This document shows positions 7,054 to 16,153 of a DNA stretch of 39,991 bases, one piece after another. The notes beneath the pieces were generated by a model. It did not search any database, had not been told where the DNA came from, and saw nothing but the letters and a program-made list of their open reading frames with translations. This DNA comes from Lachnospiraceae bacterium (GTDB lineage: Bacteria; Bacillota; Clostridia; Lachnospirales; Lachnospiraceae), in the NCBI GenBank assembly GCA_017623815.1, contig JAGAOK010000079.1, forward strand, positions 1-39,991, given 5' to 3'. The stretch's first letter is position 1. Every line of letters begins with the position of its first letter. The position numbers were made by a program, and so were the translations under genes.

Positions 7054-9660
7054 TTATTTCCTCGGAAATCTCACAACCACTTTAAACAAATCTCCATCCA
7101 GATATATTTCAAATTCACCGCCCTGCGCCACAGTCAGATTCTTGGCGATGGAAAGTCCGAGACCGCTTCCTTCTGTGCTTCGTGATACATCCCCGCGGAT
7201 AAAGCGTTCTGTCAGTTCTTCCGCCGGAATATTCAGCGGCTGCGCCGAAATATTCTTGAATGTGATTTCCACCACTTCCGAATGCGCAGAGGAATCTGTC
7301 GCAATATCATTAAGCGTCTCACCCGCATGACCGGCCGGCTCTTTTACCGTCACATCCAAATATACTCTGGTTCCTTCCATGGAATATTTGTATATGTTTA
7401 CAAGCAAATTTTCAACCACACGCCACATGCGCCTCGAATCCGCATATATCATCAGTTTTTCCTGCTGCGGATAAGATTCCATTAAAACAAGCTTCTTTTC
7501 TTCCAGTTTGTCCTCATACTCTCCCACCGCCTGCTTAAGAAGTTCCTTTACATCAATGTCGCCCATCTCCAGCGTAATGTTTCCGGATGATATTTTGCTC
7601 GCCTCAACAAGATCAAGTGTAAGCTGTTTCAGACGCTGCGACTTTTCATCCAGAATACGAATATATTCCTGCGCTTTTTCCCCACGGATATCCTCTCTTT
7701 TGAGTAAATCCACATAGTTGATAATGGATGTCAGCGGAGTTTTGATATCATGTGAAACGTTGGTAATCAGGTCTGCCTTCAAGCGCTCATCCTTCATACT
7801 GATTTGCACCGCTTTGTTGACCGCTTCACCAATGCGGTTGACTGCATCCGCCATCACCTTGTTTTCCCCGAAAAGGCGTCTGCTGTCAATCTGATAAGAG
7901 ATATCGCCGTCACAGATTCTGGTGATTCCCTCTATAATTTCTTCGCGTCCCTTATTCTCATAATAAAGATATCCCGCTACCGCCACATCAAAAAGAAGCA
8001 TCAGGAAAAGTCCCACTCCTCCAAACAAAATAAACAACAGCGCGTTTACAAACAAAAATACACAATATGGTCCAAGCGTTCTGACCATGAAATGTTTGTG
8101 ATTTACCATTGCATCGATTACTTTTCGGAACAGTCCACAGCTCTTTTGTCCTATTTTCTTTGCATTGTGAAGAAGGTAATAACATAAGCTTCCCTTCCAA
8201 AGCGCTTTTGCCTTAACTCTGCGTACCAGCGATCCCATGTATAATAAAAACAATGCATGCGCTACAACAAAAGTGACATAAATGCTCATGATAAATCCAA
8301 AACTGCACTTATCAGGTGACGATACTCCCGGCATCAGACGATCCACATACATTGCTGCTGTAAATCCGCCGATTCCAATCACAGCAAATGCTGTTAAAAG
8401 CGCAAACGCCAATGCCATCTCTGTAAACCATTTATCAAAGTATCTAAGTTCCTCCCGCTTTTTCTTCGGCTGGAGCACAATAAACGCAATAAGCATAACT
8501 AACGACAACAGCGCGAAAAACATGGTCACTGCAAGCATCTGTTCCCAGGAAGCATCTACCTTGGTCAGATTTTTGTTTGCAATTGCATAAAACCCTCCGC
8601 TGTTTAGCGGTCCGAATGCATCCGAAGATGTTGTCTGAATCGCCGCATAAACCTTTCCTCCTTTTGGAAAGCAGTAGTTATAATTGCGGAAATACTCTTT
8701 ATAGTAATGTTCTTGATCAACCGGCAGATTTTTGCTGACTAGTTCATTCTCTGAAAAATCATAGCACACATAAGTCTTACAACTACAAAACGCTTCCGAC
8801 AGTTCCTTTGCACTAAGTGCTTTTTTATTTTCAAGATTGGTGTGTGCAATCTGTCCAAGCGAATCGACAAACAAATATTTGAAATTGCTCTCCTGAGAAA
8901 ACAGTTTCTTTTGATTCATGTAGTCATAATAATTTGTCGACAAATCCTCGGTGGTCTTCTGAATCGCTACTGCGACATCTTCTAATGTCACGCCTTCCGG
9001 AAGCTTAAGATCATAGACACTTGACACATTCTGCGGCTTAAACTCTTCCTGCAGCACTGTCACATGAAAGATGCACTCCTCTTTCATCTGTTGTAATTCT
9101 AAGTCCGCCTCCATGATTTCCTCCGGAGTCATCCCTTCAGAATCTTTCGGAAGTACTATCCGTGCTCCTGTTTGCTCCTCATATTGCTCTATCATTTGTT
9201 CCAATGACAGATGTTCTTTTGCCTCATCATATGCCAGATCATATGTACCTATCCCAATTCCGTATTGGCCCCATTCAATCAAATCACCAATTCGGTAAAC
9301 CAACTTCGGATACTCTTTATTTTGCAAATTTCCTGTATCTTTCCGGTTCACATATTCAAACACATCCACTGTCCGGGCCGGGTTATACTCACCGTTTTCT
9401 TCCAGCTGTGAGCAAAGTGCCAGATAGCGGGACAAATCCATTATTTCTCTTTGAAACAACAGGTGAAATGCCTGGGTATCCTGAAAATCCCCGGTCTTTT
9501 CGTAAGGTGAAACCACATAGATTCCGTATTGTTCATGCAAAAGCACATGACGCTGTGCAAGCAATGCCAGAATCAGTGCCATTGCCATCGCAAAAATCTG
9601 CGTTAAAACAGCTGCTGCGTTTTTTGCAAACTTTTTATTCATTGTAGCCTTCTTTTTCAT
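7054..9660 (-). CDS. Membrane sensor histidine kinase, large extracytoplasmic domain
   Basis: This is an 868-residue two-component sensor. The first membrane helix is at about 16-36, followed by a ~335-residue extracytoplasmic region, then helices at about 375-397, 415-438, 453-477 and a hydrophobic stretch at 531-566. A HAMP-like linker follows at 570-620. The HisKA box is NVSHDIKTPLTS with His637. The ATPase domain has the N box around NLLVNIYKYS (751-760) and the G box GSGLGLS (831-837). All catalytic motifs are intact. It follows its response regulator with a 10-bp gap, so the two are co-transcribed. The extracytoplasmic part is not recognised, so the signal is unknown. Confidence 0.92.
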   Translation of the reverse strand: MKKKATMNKKFAKNAAAVLTQIFAMAMALILALLAQRHVLLHEQYGIYVVSPYEKTGDFQDTQAFHLLFQREIMDLSRYLALCSQLEENGEYNPARTVDVFEYVNRKDTGNLQNKEYPKLVYRIGDLIEWGQYGIGIGTYDLAYDEAKEHLSLEQMIEQYEEQTGARIVLPKDSEGMTPEEIMEADLELQQMKEECIFHVTVLQEEFKPQNVSSVYDLKLPEGVTLEDVAVAIQKTTEDLSTNYYDYMNQKKLFSQESNFKYLFVDSLGQIAHTNLENKKALSAKELSEAFCSCKTYVCYDFSENELVSKNLPVDQEHYYKEYFRNYNYCFPKGGKVYAAIQTTSSDAFGPLNSGGFYAIANKNLTKVDASWEQMLAVTMFFALLSLVMLIAFIVLQPKKKREELRYFDKWFTEMALAFALLTAFAVIGIGGFTAAMYVDRLMPGVSSPDKCSFGFIMSIYVTFVVAHALFLLYMGSLVRRVKAKALWKGSLCYYLLHNAKKIGQKSCGLFRKVIDAMVNHKHFMVRTLGPYCVFLFVNALLFILFGGVGLFLMLLFDVAVAGYLYYENKGREEIIEGITRICDGDISYQIDSRRLFGENKVMADAVNRIGEAVNKAVQISMKDERLKADLITNVSHDIKTPLTSIINYVDLLKREDIRGEKAQEYIRILDEKSQRLKQLTLDLVEASKISSGNITLEMGDIDVKELLKQAVGEYEDKLEEKKLVLMESYPQQEKLMIYADSRRMWRVVENLLVNIYKYSMEGTRVYLDVTVKEPAGHAGETLNDIATDSSAHSEVVEITFKNISAQPLNIPAEELTERFIRGDVSRSTEGSGLGLSIAKNLTVAQGGEFEIYLDGDLFKVVVRFPRK

Positions 9661-9670
9661 TTTCGTTCTC

Positions 9671-10360
9671 CTACTTTTCCATTTTATATCCGACTCCCCA
9701 TACTACTTTCAGGTAGCGAGGTTCTTTTGGATTAATTTCAATCTTTTCGCGGATATGGCGAATATGTACCGCAACCGTATTTTCTACGCCGTATGCATCT
9801 TCGTTCCAGATACTCTCGTATATCTGCTGTGTCGAAAACACGCGGCCCGGGTTTTTCATCAGAAGAAGTAAAATCTGATATTCGATCGGAGTCAGCTTCA
9901 CGATCTCTCCTTCCACTTTTACTTCTTTTGCATCATCATCTACAGACAACGCTCCGATGCAGTACATGGTTTCCGCTACAGGCGCCACGCTTCCGAGCAT
10001 CGTATAGCGGCGCAGGCTGGACTTTACTCTCGCAACCAGCTCGAGCGGATTAAACGGTTTCGTAATATAATCGTCTGCTCCGACATTCAAGCCGAGAATC
10101 TTATCCACATCCTCCGATTTTGCAGACAGCACAAGTATCGGTATCGCCGAAAATTCCCGAATTTTCAGCATGGCATGAATTCCGTCGAGTTTCGGCATCA
10201 TAATATCAATGATCAAAAGCTGGATATCCTCTTGCTTGAGCACCTCTATCGCCTGTTCTCCGTCATATGCTTTGAAAATCTGATAATTTTCCTGCGACAG
10301 ATAAATGGATATTGCTTCCACAATTTCCTTATCATCATCGCACACCAAAATGTTAGCCAA
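9671..10360 (-). CDS. OmpR/PhoB-family response regulator
   Basis: The 229-residue protein has a receiver domain (1-115, acidic pocket CDDD, phospho-acceptor Asp52 in LIIDIMMPKLDG, Lys101 in ITKPFNP) and a winged-helix DNA-binding domain (about 130-229, with KLTPIEYQILLLL and GVGYKME). I chose the TTG start at 10358-10360 because GGAGG lies 8 nt upstream. An in-frame ATG 27 bp further upstream would place that site inside the gene. It is the first gene of the pair with the sensor kinase. The upstream region carries repeated TTAAGG/CCTTAA sequences within a hairpin that could also be regulator sites. Confidence 0.92.
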   Translation of the reverse strand: MANILVCDDDKEIVEAISIYLSQENYQIFKAYDGEQAIEVLKQEDIQLLIIDIMMPKLDGIHAMLKIREFSAIPILVLSAKSEDVDKILGLNVGADDYITKPFNPLELVARVKSSLRRYTMLGSVAPVAETMYCIGALSVDDDAKEVKVEGEIVKLTPIEYQILLLLMKNPGRVFSTQQIYESIWNEDAYGVENTVAVHIRHIREKIEINPKEPRYLKVVWGVGYKMEK

Positions 10361-10400
10361 TTTTTTCACCTCCAACTGCTTCTGCATCTATTGAAACATA

Positions 10401-10439
10401 AAAACCTTAAATCAAAAGTAGGAAAAAGATTAAGGTTTT
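10401..10439 (-). terminator. Hairpin terminator candidate after pgeF
   Basis: AAAACCTTAA and TTAAGGTTTT form a 10-bp stem around a 19-nt loop, 11 bp after the pgeF stop codon, ending in a short T-rich stretch on the minus strand. The A-T rich stem makes it a moderate terminator. It also lies where the response regulator promoter should be. Confidence 0.55.
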
Positions 10440-10449
10440 CTTAAGTTCT

Positions 10450-11334
10450 TTAATTCAAACATAAAAATGCACCCAGATTTCCCCGTTTTCCATCTGTCTT
10501 TCTATGCGAAAACAGGTAATCCGGATTGTGAGCCGTGCACACATCCGTCACCGAGATATGCTCCGGCAAAATACCCGCACTTTTCAAAATCCACTGATTT
10601 GCCAGATGCAGGTCCAGCTGGCACTTTCCTTCCGCCTTCTGTGCTTCATCCCGGTATGAAATAATTTCTTCATACGCATGGTTGGTATTTAAAAATTCGT
10701 TTTCCGTAAAAGCCTTTTCAAATGCCTCCGACACATCACGGCTGACTTCATAACACTCTCTGCAGATTGAAGGACCTATCGCCGCATATATATCCTCCGG
10801 TCTGCATCCGTATTCCTGTTGCATCCGGCTAACGGTCTCTCTTCCTATTCCGCCGACAGTTCCCTTCCATCCCGAATGAGAAAGTCCGATTACCTCCTTG
10901 ACCGGATCAACGAAATAGAGCGGAACGCAGTCCGCATAAAAAGTGGCAAGTACAATTCCCTTCTCATTTGTAATCAGTCCGTCTACATCCGTATAATCCC
11001 GCGGTCTTGTTACACCTTTTCCCATATCAGCGCGCGTCACCACGCGGACATTCGTCGTGTGGGTCTGATCACTGCAGACAATCTGCGAGGGTTCTGCCCC
11101 GAGCACCTTTGCAATTCTTCGAAAGTTTTCAAGCACCGCACTTTCTTCATCTCCTCTTGTAAAACTTAAGTTCATGCTTGAATAAATCCCTCGGCTGACC
11201 CCGCCGGTGCGTGTGGAAAACAGGTGTTTTACACATTCCAGACGCTCAAGTTCCGGAAAGGTCAGGTACTCCAAATCACCTGCCGAATTCTGCTTTACGA
11301 CCTCATTTTTTCCATTTCGTATTAATTTCTGCAT
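10450..11334 (-). CDS. pgeF: PgeF/YfiH-family laccase-domain protein
   Basis: Members of this family (Pfam Cu-oxidase_4) act as purine nucleoside-processing enzymes (the LACC1/FAMIN family) and in peptidoglycan precursor proofreading in E. coli. The metal-site motifs are visible: ATFYADCVPLYF with the Cys, LSHSGWKGT with the His, and VCTAHNPDYLFSHR with the C-terminal His and Arg. The 294-residue length fits. I chose the ATG at 11334 because AGAGG lies about 7 nt upstream. An upstream in-frame ATG at 11349 has no such site. Repeat cluster C separates it from yraN. Confidence 0.93.
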   Translation of the reverse strand: MQKLIRNGKNEVVKQNSAGDLEYLTFPELERLECVKHLFSTRTGGVSRGIYSSMNLSFTRGDEESAVLENFRRIAKVLGAEPSQIVCSDQTHTTNVRVVTRADMGKGVTRPRDYTDVDGLITNEKGIVLATFYADCVPLYFVDPVKEVIGLSHSGWKGTVGGIGRETVSRMQQEYGCRPEDIYAAIGPSICRECYEVSRDVSEAFEKAFTENEFLNTNHAYEEIISYRDEAQKAEGKCQLDLHLANQWILKSAGILPEHISVTDVCTAHNPDYLFSHRKTDGKRGNLGAFLCLN

Positions 11335-11387
11335 AAGTTTTCCTCTCATTACGTGGCATCACATGCCCTGTTTTCTATTCTTTGCTT

Positions 11388-11476
11388 TGGGTCAGAACAA
11401 AGAAAAATACACCCTCATACCCGGAGATTCCTTGTTCTCCCGGGTATTTTACGTGTATTTCCTGCTTATGTACCCA
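11388..11476. repeat. Repeat cluster C: inverted pair of 36-bp units
   Basis: Units lie at 11388-11423 (TGGGTC to TACCCG, forward) and 11441-11476 (inverted, outer end TGGGTA, inner end TACCCG). Both have 24-bp interiors and the gap is 17 bp, so the total of 89 bp equals the inner pair of cluster A. The inner arms here use G/C where clusters A and B use A/T (TACCCG...CGGGTA against TACCCA...TGGGTA), a compensatory change that keeps the symmetry. There is no third unit. It fills most of the 167-bp gap between pgeF and yraN. Confidence 0.85.
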
Positions 11477-11501
11477 AATGCACTTAATACTTCCTGCGCT
11501 T

Positions 11502-11858
11502 TCACCCCTGAAACATAAACGCATCCTCAATATGTCTGATCTGCCCGTCACCATAAATGCTAATCACATCAAATCTGCATGGCTTTTCCTGATACTGCGG
11601 ATGGCGCATCAGATAGTCAAGGGTAACTCTGCATATCTTGTACTGCTTACGTCCATCCACGGCCTCCGCCGGATCTCCGCACGCAGTCCCGCTGCGGAAT
11701 TTCACCTCTGCAATCACCAGCGTATCTTCTTTCTGCGCTACAATATCCAGTTCTCCCTGCCTGCAGCGGTAGTTCATTTCCAAAATCCGATATCCCCGGC
11801 TTTTCAAAAACTCTGCCGCCAGAGCTTCCTTCTGCGCTCCTACACTTCGTTTATTCAT
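11502..11858 (-). CDS. YraN/UPF0102 family protein
   Basis: The 118-residue protein has the YraN pattern of a small PD-(D/E)XK-like fold: KEALAAEFLKSRGYRILEMN, then RQGELDIVA, then LVIAEVKFRSG. It lies at the end of the lepB-rnhB-ylqG-ylqH run with an 11-bp gap after ylqH and an AGGCGG site before its ATG. The family is nearly universal near rnhB in bacteria, and its biochemical role is not settled. Confidence 0.92.
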   Translation of the reverse strand: MNKRSVGAQKEALAAEFLKSRGYRILEMNYRCRQGELDIVAQKEDTLVIAEVKFRSGTACGDPAEAVDGRKQYKICRVTLDYLMRHPQYQEKPCRFDVISIYGDGQIRHIEDAFMFQG

Positions 11859-11869
11859 AAACCGCCTTT

Positions 11870-12193
11870 TTATTTCTTATTTTTATGATCCTCGATTTTA
11901 GCGCGAATCTTATCCATCTGATCAACAAACACAAGAATTTCCGCCACAACTTCATAAAGCTCCGGAGGTATCATATCTCCAATCTCCAACCTGGACAACG
12001 TATCTGCAAGTTTGGAATCCTTATGTACCGGAACTTTTGCCTGCTTGGCTTCTTCAATTATCTTTTCCGCAAGTGCGCCTCTTCCGGATGCAACGACTTT
12101 CGGAGCGTCTTCTTCCGGATCATAGGTAAGCGCAATTGCCTGTTTCGGTTTTTCCGGAGCCTTCCCCGGATACCTGCTTTTTTCCTGTGCCAT
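11870..12193 (-). CDS. ylqH: FlhB C-terminal-like protein (YlqH type)
   Basis: The 107-residue protein corresponds only to the cytoplasmic domain of the flagellar/type III export switch protein FlhB, without the membrane domain. IALTYDPEEDAPKVVASGRG matches the domain start, with PEED where FlhB has the autocleavage NPTH motif, so cleavage is not expected. Then come IIEEAKQAKVPVHKDSKLADTLSRLEIGDMIPPELYEVVAEIL. The same stand-alone gene follows rnhB in Bacillus subtilis. It is 2 bp from the FliK-like gene upstream. No flagellar genes are visible in this window. Confidence 0.9.
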   Translation of the reverse strand: MAQEKSRYPGKAPEKPKQAIALTYDPEEDAPKVVASGRGALAEKIIEEAKQAKVPVHKDSKLADTLSRLEIGDMIPPELYEVVAEILVFVDQMDKIRAKIEDHKNKK

Positions 12194-12195
12194 AG

Positions 12196-13944
12196 TTATG
12201 CCCTCATATCAAAGGAAAATGTACCGATTTTCACATTTTCACGATGGTCTTCCACGATTTCTTCCATCACACTGCCCGGTTTTTCTTTCACGGAAAACTG
12301 CGCATTCATCTGATAACCTTTTTGCTGCAGTCTATCATTCAAAAGTCCGATGTTCTCATGGATAAACGAAAGCATCTCATCATCTCTCAGATAAAACTGC
12401 GTACTGACTTTTTGCTGCTGCATCGCCACATAAACATCAACCGGACCGAGATGATCCATATCCAGATGAAGAAATGCACTGACATTGCCATCCTGATCTG
12501 CAAGGTTCTTTTTATTCGTATAAACATACAAATCACCATGCGCGTTATCTCCTGCTAACTTAAGCGGAAGCTGCACATAACTCATTGTCTGATTGAGCTG
12601 ATTCATAAAATCAAGATTCTGATTCATATTCGTAAGCTGATTGCTTAGGTTCTGATCTGCACCCGGAATCATCTTTAATGCTTCCGTCAGTTTCTCTGAC
12701 TGCGTGCTGAGTTTTGCATAAAAGTCACTAACCTTCTGTTTGTCTGCCACATCCTCCGGTGTCATAAGCCACTGCGAAAACATCTGCTGACGGATTGCAT
12801 TCTGCAGCTCCGGCTTTTGCATCAATTCCGCCAGAGCACTATTTTGAAGCTGTCCACTTCCCTTTTCTGCCATTTTGGAAAGAAGCCTGGTTGTAAATTC
12901 CAACAGTTCTTTTCCTGTCAGTTCACCTTTTATAAACTGCTCCGCCTTATCGGCCGGTAAACCAAGACTTTCTATCTCCGTCTGCAGTGCCTGCATTTTT
13001 ACAGACATGCTTCCCGTTTCCGTATTTCCTGCAGTCTCATCTGCAATTTCAGAAACCGCACGCATCAGTTCTTCCAAAGAAGCCCTCTGCGGAGCACTCT
13101 GATCCTGTATGATTACTTTTTCCCCGCTCTGTATCTGCTGCTGCACAACGTCTCCATCCGGCAAAACTTTTCCCGGATTTCCGGACAATACAGTCTCACC
13201 GGTCATCGCTTCACCGTCTGTCATAAAGACGTCCGCAAATTGTCTCATCATCTGCGCCGCCTCGTCGGTTTTCCCTTCGGAAATAAGCTGCGCGATATTG
13301 TTTGCCATTGTATCTGCAATTGTCTCCACACCGCCCCGAATTTGATGCTCCATATTAATATAATCGGAAAACTGTTTCACATTTGCATCTGTAATCGGAA
13401 TCTGTAACCGATTCATTGTCACGATATGCTCACTGCTGATCTGCGGGTGCGATGACACCTGTCGATACATTGCCTGCAGCGCATCTTTGTCAATCGGCAT
13501 CCCTTCCCGCATCATGGCATTTACCATAGTTGTTGTCTCTCCGTTTATCGGAAGCTGCGCCGCCTCAAGTGCCTTATTAATTGTAGCACTGTTTGCTGTG
13601 TTTTGAAAAAGTGCCCGGAGTGCAATCTGTTTTTCTGACATTCCGCTCACCTCAAAACTGACGGACATCCCCTTTAAAAGCGCAAGTCCTTCCTCAACCT
13701 TTGCCTGCAAAACGGCTCCCGGTGCTATTTCTACCTGCACAACATCCCCGTCCACAGCCACAACCTGTCCGCTGATAATCTGTCCCACGGAAAGATTTAA
13801 ATTTGCATTAGCACCTTGCAGCCCTGCTGTCCCCGCAGTTGCAGTGTTCTGTACTCCCGATGCTGTATATGTCCCCGACATCCCCCGGTCCGAAACCGGA
13901 ATCTGCGATTGTCTTTGAAATAATCCTGTCAGATCAAAACTCAT
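12196..13944 (-). CDS. FliK-like hook-length-control domain protein (YlqG type)
   Basis: The product has 582 residues. The N-terminal part is low in complexity (Gln/Ala/Asn/Thr), followed by an OB-like segment (VGQIISGQVVAVDGDVVQVEI, quoted in part) and a long alpha-helical middle. The C-terminus (about 470-565) resembles the FliK C-terminal domain: HGDLYVYTNKK, HLDMDHLGPVDVYVAM, FYLRDDEMLSFIHENI and LNDRLQQKGY. It overlaps the rnhB stop by 4 bp and precedes the FlhB-like gene. FliK and FlhB interact in flagellar export switching, so the pair probably interacts as well. Its role outside flagella is unknown. No signal peptide is seen. Confidence 0.85.
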   Translation of the reverse strand: MSFDLTGLFQRQSQIPVSDRGMSGTYTASGVQNTATAGTAGLQGANANLNLSVGQIISGQVVAVDGDVVQVEIAPGAVLQAKVEEGLALLKGMSVSFEVSGMSEKQIALRALFQNTANSATINKALEAAQLPINGETTTMVNAMMREGMPIDKDALQAMYRQVSSHPQISSEHIVTMNRLQIPITDANVKQFSDYINMEHQIRGGVETIADTMANNIAQLISEGKTDEAAQMMRQFADVFMTDGEAMTGETVLSGNPGKVLPDGDVVQQQIQSGEKVIIQDQSAPQRASLEELMRAVSEIADETAGNTETGSMSVKMQALQTEIESLGLPADKAEQFIKGELTGKELLEFTTRLLSKMAEKGSGQLQNSALAELMQKPELQNAIRQQMFSQWLMTPEDVADKQKVSDFYAKLSTQSEKLTEALKMIPGADQNLSNQLTNMNQNLDFMNQLNQTMSYVQLPLKLAGDNAHGDLYVYTNKKNLADQDGNVSAFLHLDMDHLGPVDVYVAMQQQKVSTQFYLRDDEMLSFIHENIGLLNDRLQQKGYQMNAQFSVKEKPGSVMEEIVEDHRENVKIGTFSFDMRA

Positions 13945-14714
13945 TCTTTCACCTTAAAATGTGTAATAAAACTTCTGCGATGGATCGGTGATGCCCCATA
14001 CTCCTCAAGAGCCTTAATATGCATGGCCGAGCCGTATCCTTTGTTGGACGCAAAACCATACTGTGGCATCAACTGATCGTAGTCCTGCATCAGTCTGTCC
14101 CTTGTTACCTTTGCCAGAATGCTTGCAGCTGCAATAGACGCGCTCTTTGCATCCCCTTTAATGATCGGTACCTGACGAATCTCAACTCCCGGTATCGTCA
14201 CTGCATCATTTAATAATATATCGGGTTTTACGGAAAGTTTGTTAACCGCTTCCCGCATCGCCTCATACGTTGCCTGCAGGATATTAATCTCATCAATCCT
14301 CTCCGGCGTCGCATATCCGATGCCGTAAGCAACCGCCTTTTCCTTTACAATATCAAACAGCTCGTCTCTCTTTTTGGCTGAAAGCTGCTTGCTGTCATTT
14401 AAATATAAAATATCACAGTCCTTTGGCAATACAACGGCAGCTGCCACCACAGGCCCCGCCAGCGGTCCTCTTCCCGCCTCATCGATTCCGCAGATATATT
14501 CACAATCGCTATACTCTCTTTCAAAAGACAGCATTTCATACATTCTCTCTTTTTCTCTTTCATATGCCAGCAGGCGTTTGTCCGCTTTTTCAATCAGATC
14601 CTGTACACCTTTTCGCTCATCTGCAATAAATCTGCTGATAAAATCAGGCAGCATACTTTCATCTGCTGCCTGATATATTGCTTTAATCTCACTCATGGAT
14701 AATTGTTTGCTCAT
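13941..14714 (-). CDS. rnhB: Ribonuclease HII
   Basis: RNase HII removes ribonucleotides from DNA and RNA-DNA hybrids. The catalytic motif CGIDEAGRGPLAGPVVAAA holds the first acidic residues, followed by LNDSKQLSAKKRDELF, KGDAKSASIAAASILAKVTRD and the C-terminal GYGSAMHIKAL...SPIHRRSF. An extra ~75-residue N-terminal region precedes the catalytic domain, as in other Firmicutes enzymes. I chose the ATG at 14714 because AGGATGGG lies just upstream. An ATG at 14732 overlaps lepB and lacks a site. It is followed by the FliK-like gene with a 4-bp overlap. Confidence 0.95.
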   Translation of the reverse strand: MSKQLSMSEIKAIYQAADESMLPDFISRFIADERKGVQDLIEKADKRLLAYEREKERMYEMLSFEREYSDCEYICGIDEAGRGPLAGPVVAAAVVLPKDCDILYLNDSKQLSAKKRDELFDIVKEKAVAYGIGYATPERIDEINILQATYEAMREAVNKLSVKPDILLNDAVTIPGVEIRQVPIIKGDAKSASIAAASILAKVTRDRLMQDYDQLMPQYGFASNKGYGSAMHIKALEEYGASPIHRRSFITHFKVKE

Positions 14715-14724
14715 ATTTCCCATC

Positions 14725-15264
14725 CTACTCATGTTTAATAAATCCTATAGAATCAAACGGATAAATCCTAAGCCACGCACGGCCGACAATACTGTCACGT
14801 TTTACAACACCAACCGAAGGGTCTCTACTGTCTGCACTCGCATTGCGATTGTCTCCAAGCACAAAATATTCCTCTGCACCGAGATATATCGTATCTCGTG
14901 CAATTCCCGGATCTAAGATTGCTTCTCTTCCGAAACCTTCAATTAAAGGCTCACCATTAATATAAATAGTTCCAACTTCATTGATATATACCGAATCCCC
15001 CGGGACTCCGATGACACGCTTAATATAATAGGTATCCTTCCCCTGCTGATATGGAAACACCACCACATCGTACCGATTTGGTTCATGAAAACGGTATGTC
15101 AGTTTATCCACAATCAGATTATCTCCGTCCATCAATGTATTTTCCATGGATGTTCCCTGTACTACAGTTCTCTGTCCGACAAACTGTATAACCAGAAATG
15201 TCAGCACAAGAATCCCCAGCAAATATAAACTCATTCCCAAAAAATCTTTCAAAAAATTTTTCAC
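14725..15264 (-). CDS. lepB: Signal peptidase I (first of two)
   Basis: This membrane protease cleaves signal peptides of exported proteins. The 179-residue type is typical of Gram-positives: a single N-terminal anchor (about 9-29), catalytic Ser39 in QGTSMENTL, catalytic Lys82 in YYIKRVIGVPGD, and box E YFVLGDNRNASADSRD. It lies 2 bp after rbgA. A second signal peptidase gene lies on the other side of rbgA, so the two copies bracket one GTPase gene. The substrate split between them is unknown. Confidence 0.95.
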   Translation of the reverse strand: MKNFLKDFLGMSLYLLGILVLTFLVIQFVGQRTVVQGTSMENTLMDGDNLIVDKLTYRFHEPNRYDVVVFPYQQGKDTYYIKRVIGVPGDSVYINEVGTIYINGEPLIEGFGREAILDPGIARDTIYLGAEEYFVLGDNRNASADSRDPSVGVVKRDSIVGRAWLRIYPFDSIGFIKHE

Positions 15265-15266
15265 GT

Positions 15267-16145
15267 CTATCCCTCGCTTATCTCCGGTTTTTCCAACGTA
15301 ATTCTTCCAAGTTTTCCGCTTCTGAAATCATCAAGCAAAAGATGTGCAGCCTTGCGCAGATCCAGTTCATCGCCTTTCTTAAAGCACTTCCTCACGTTTG
15401 CAATTTCGGTCAATATCTTCAGTGCACCATTTTCCTCATGCACATCTTCCTCCAGTTCCACCGCAATATCAAAACGTTTCGCAAGAAGTCCTTTATATTC
15501 CTCGCAAAGGAACCCGATCAGTTCAAGTGACATCTCTTCCACATTTAATATCTCATCATTCATAGAACCAATTAGTGCCAGACGTACTCCCACCTGCTGA
15601 TCTTCAAACTTCGGCCACAAAATCCCCGGTGTATCAAGCAGTTCCAACGTCTTACTGAGGCGAATCCACTGTTTTCCTTTGGTTACCCCCGGCTTATTTC
15701 CGGTCTTGGCACAGGCCTTTCCGGCAAACGAGTTGATAAAAGTCGACTTGCCGACATTCGGAATTCCGACTACCATTGCTCTCACCGGACGGTTCATAAT
15801 ACCTCGCTTGCGGTCACGCTCGATTTTTTCTTTACACGATTCAGCAACCGCCGCATTGATTGCTTTCATGCCATTACGGTTTCTGGAGTTCAATGCTACT
15901 ACAAAATAACCTTTTTTCTCAAAATATTCCTGCCATTGTTTCGTCTGACGCTCGTCTGCCAAATCCGACTTATTTAGCAAAATGAGCCGTGCTTTATTTT
16001 TTCCGAGTTCATCTATATCCGGATTACGACTTGAAAGCGGAATGCGCGCATCCACAAGTTCAATCACAAGATCAATCAGCTTGATATTCTCCTGCATCAT
16101 TCGCTTTGCCTTGGTCATATGTCCCGGGTACCATTGATATGTCAT
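15267..16145 (-). CDS. rbgA: Ribosome biogenesis GTPase RbgA/YlqF
   Basis: RbgA is a circularly permuted GTPase that acts late in 50S assembly. The permuted order is visible: G4 LLNKSDLAD comes first, then G5-like ALNSRN, then the P-loop GIPNVGKSTFINSFAG, and then G3 DTPGILWPKF. The N-terminus MTYQWYPGHMTKAKR is typical, and this fixes the start at 16145, where AGGTGAAATT precedes the ATG. The 292-residue length is normal. In B. subtilis the gene lies between rplS and rnhB, as it does here. Confidence 0.95.
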   Translation of the reverse strand: MTYQWYPGHMTKAKRMMQENIKLIDLVIELVDARIPLSSRNPDIDELGKNKARLILLNKSDLADERQTKQWQEYFEKKGYFVVALNSRNRNGMKAINAAVAESCKEKIERDRKRGIMNRPVRAMVVGIPNVGKSTFINSFAGKACAKTGNKPGVTKGKQWIRLSKTLELLDTPGILWPKFEDQQVGVRLALIGSMNDEILNVEEMSLELIGFLCEEYKGLLAKRFDIAVELEEDVHEENGALKILTEIANVRKCFKKGDELDLRKAAHLLLDDFRSGKLGRITLEKPEISEG

Positions 16146-16153
16146 AATTTCAC

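Noticed and set aside
7282..9647. Plus-strand open frames up to 161 codons across the sensor kinase.
   Set aside because: They lie fully inside a coding region with clear conserved motifs on the other strand, lack ribosome binding sites and show no family features.
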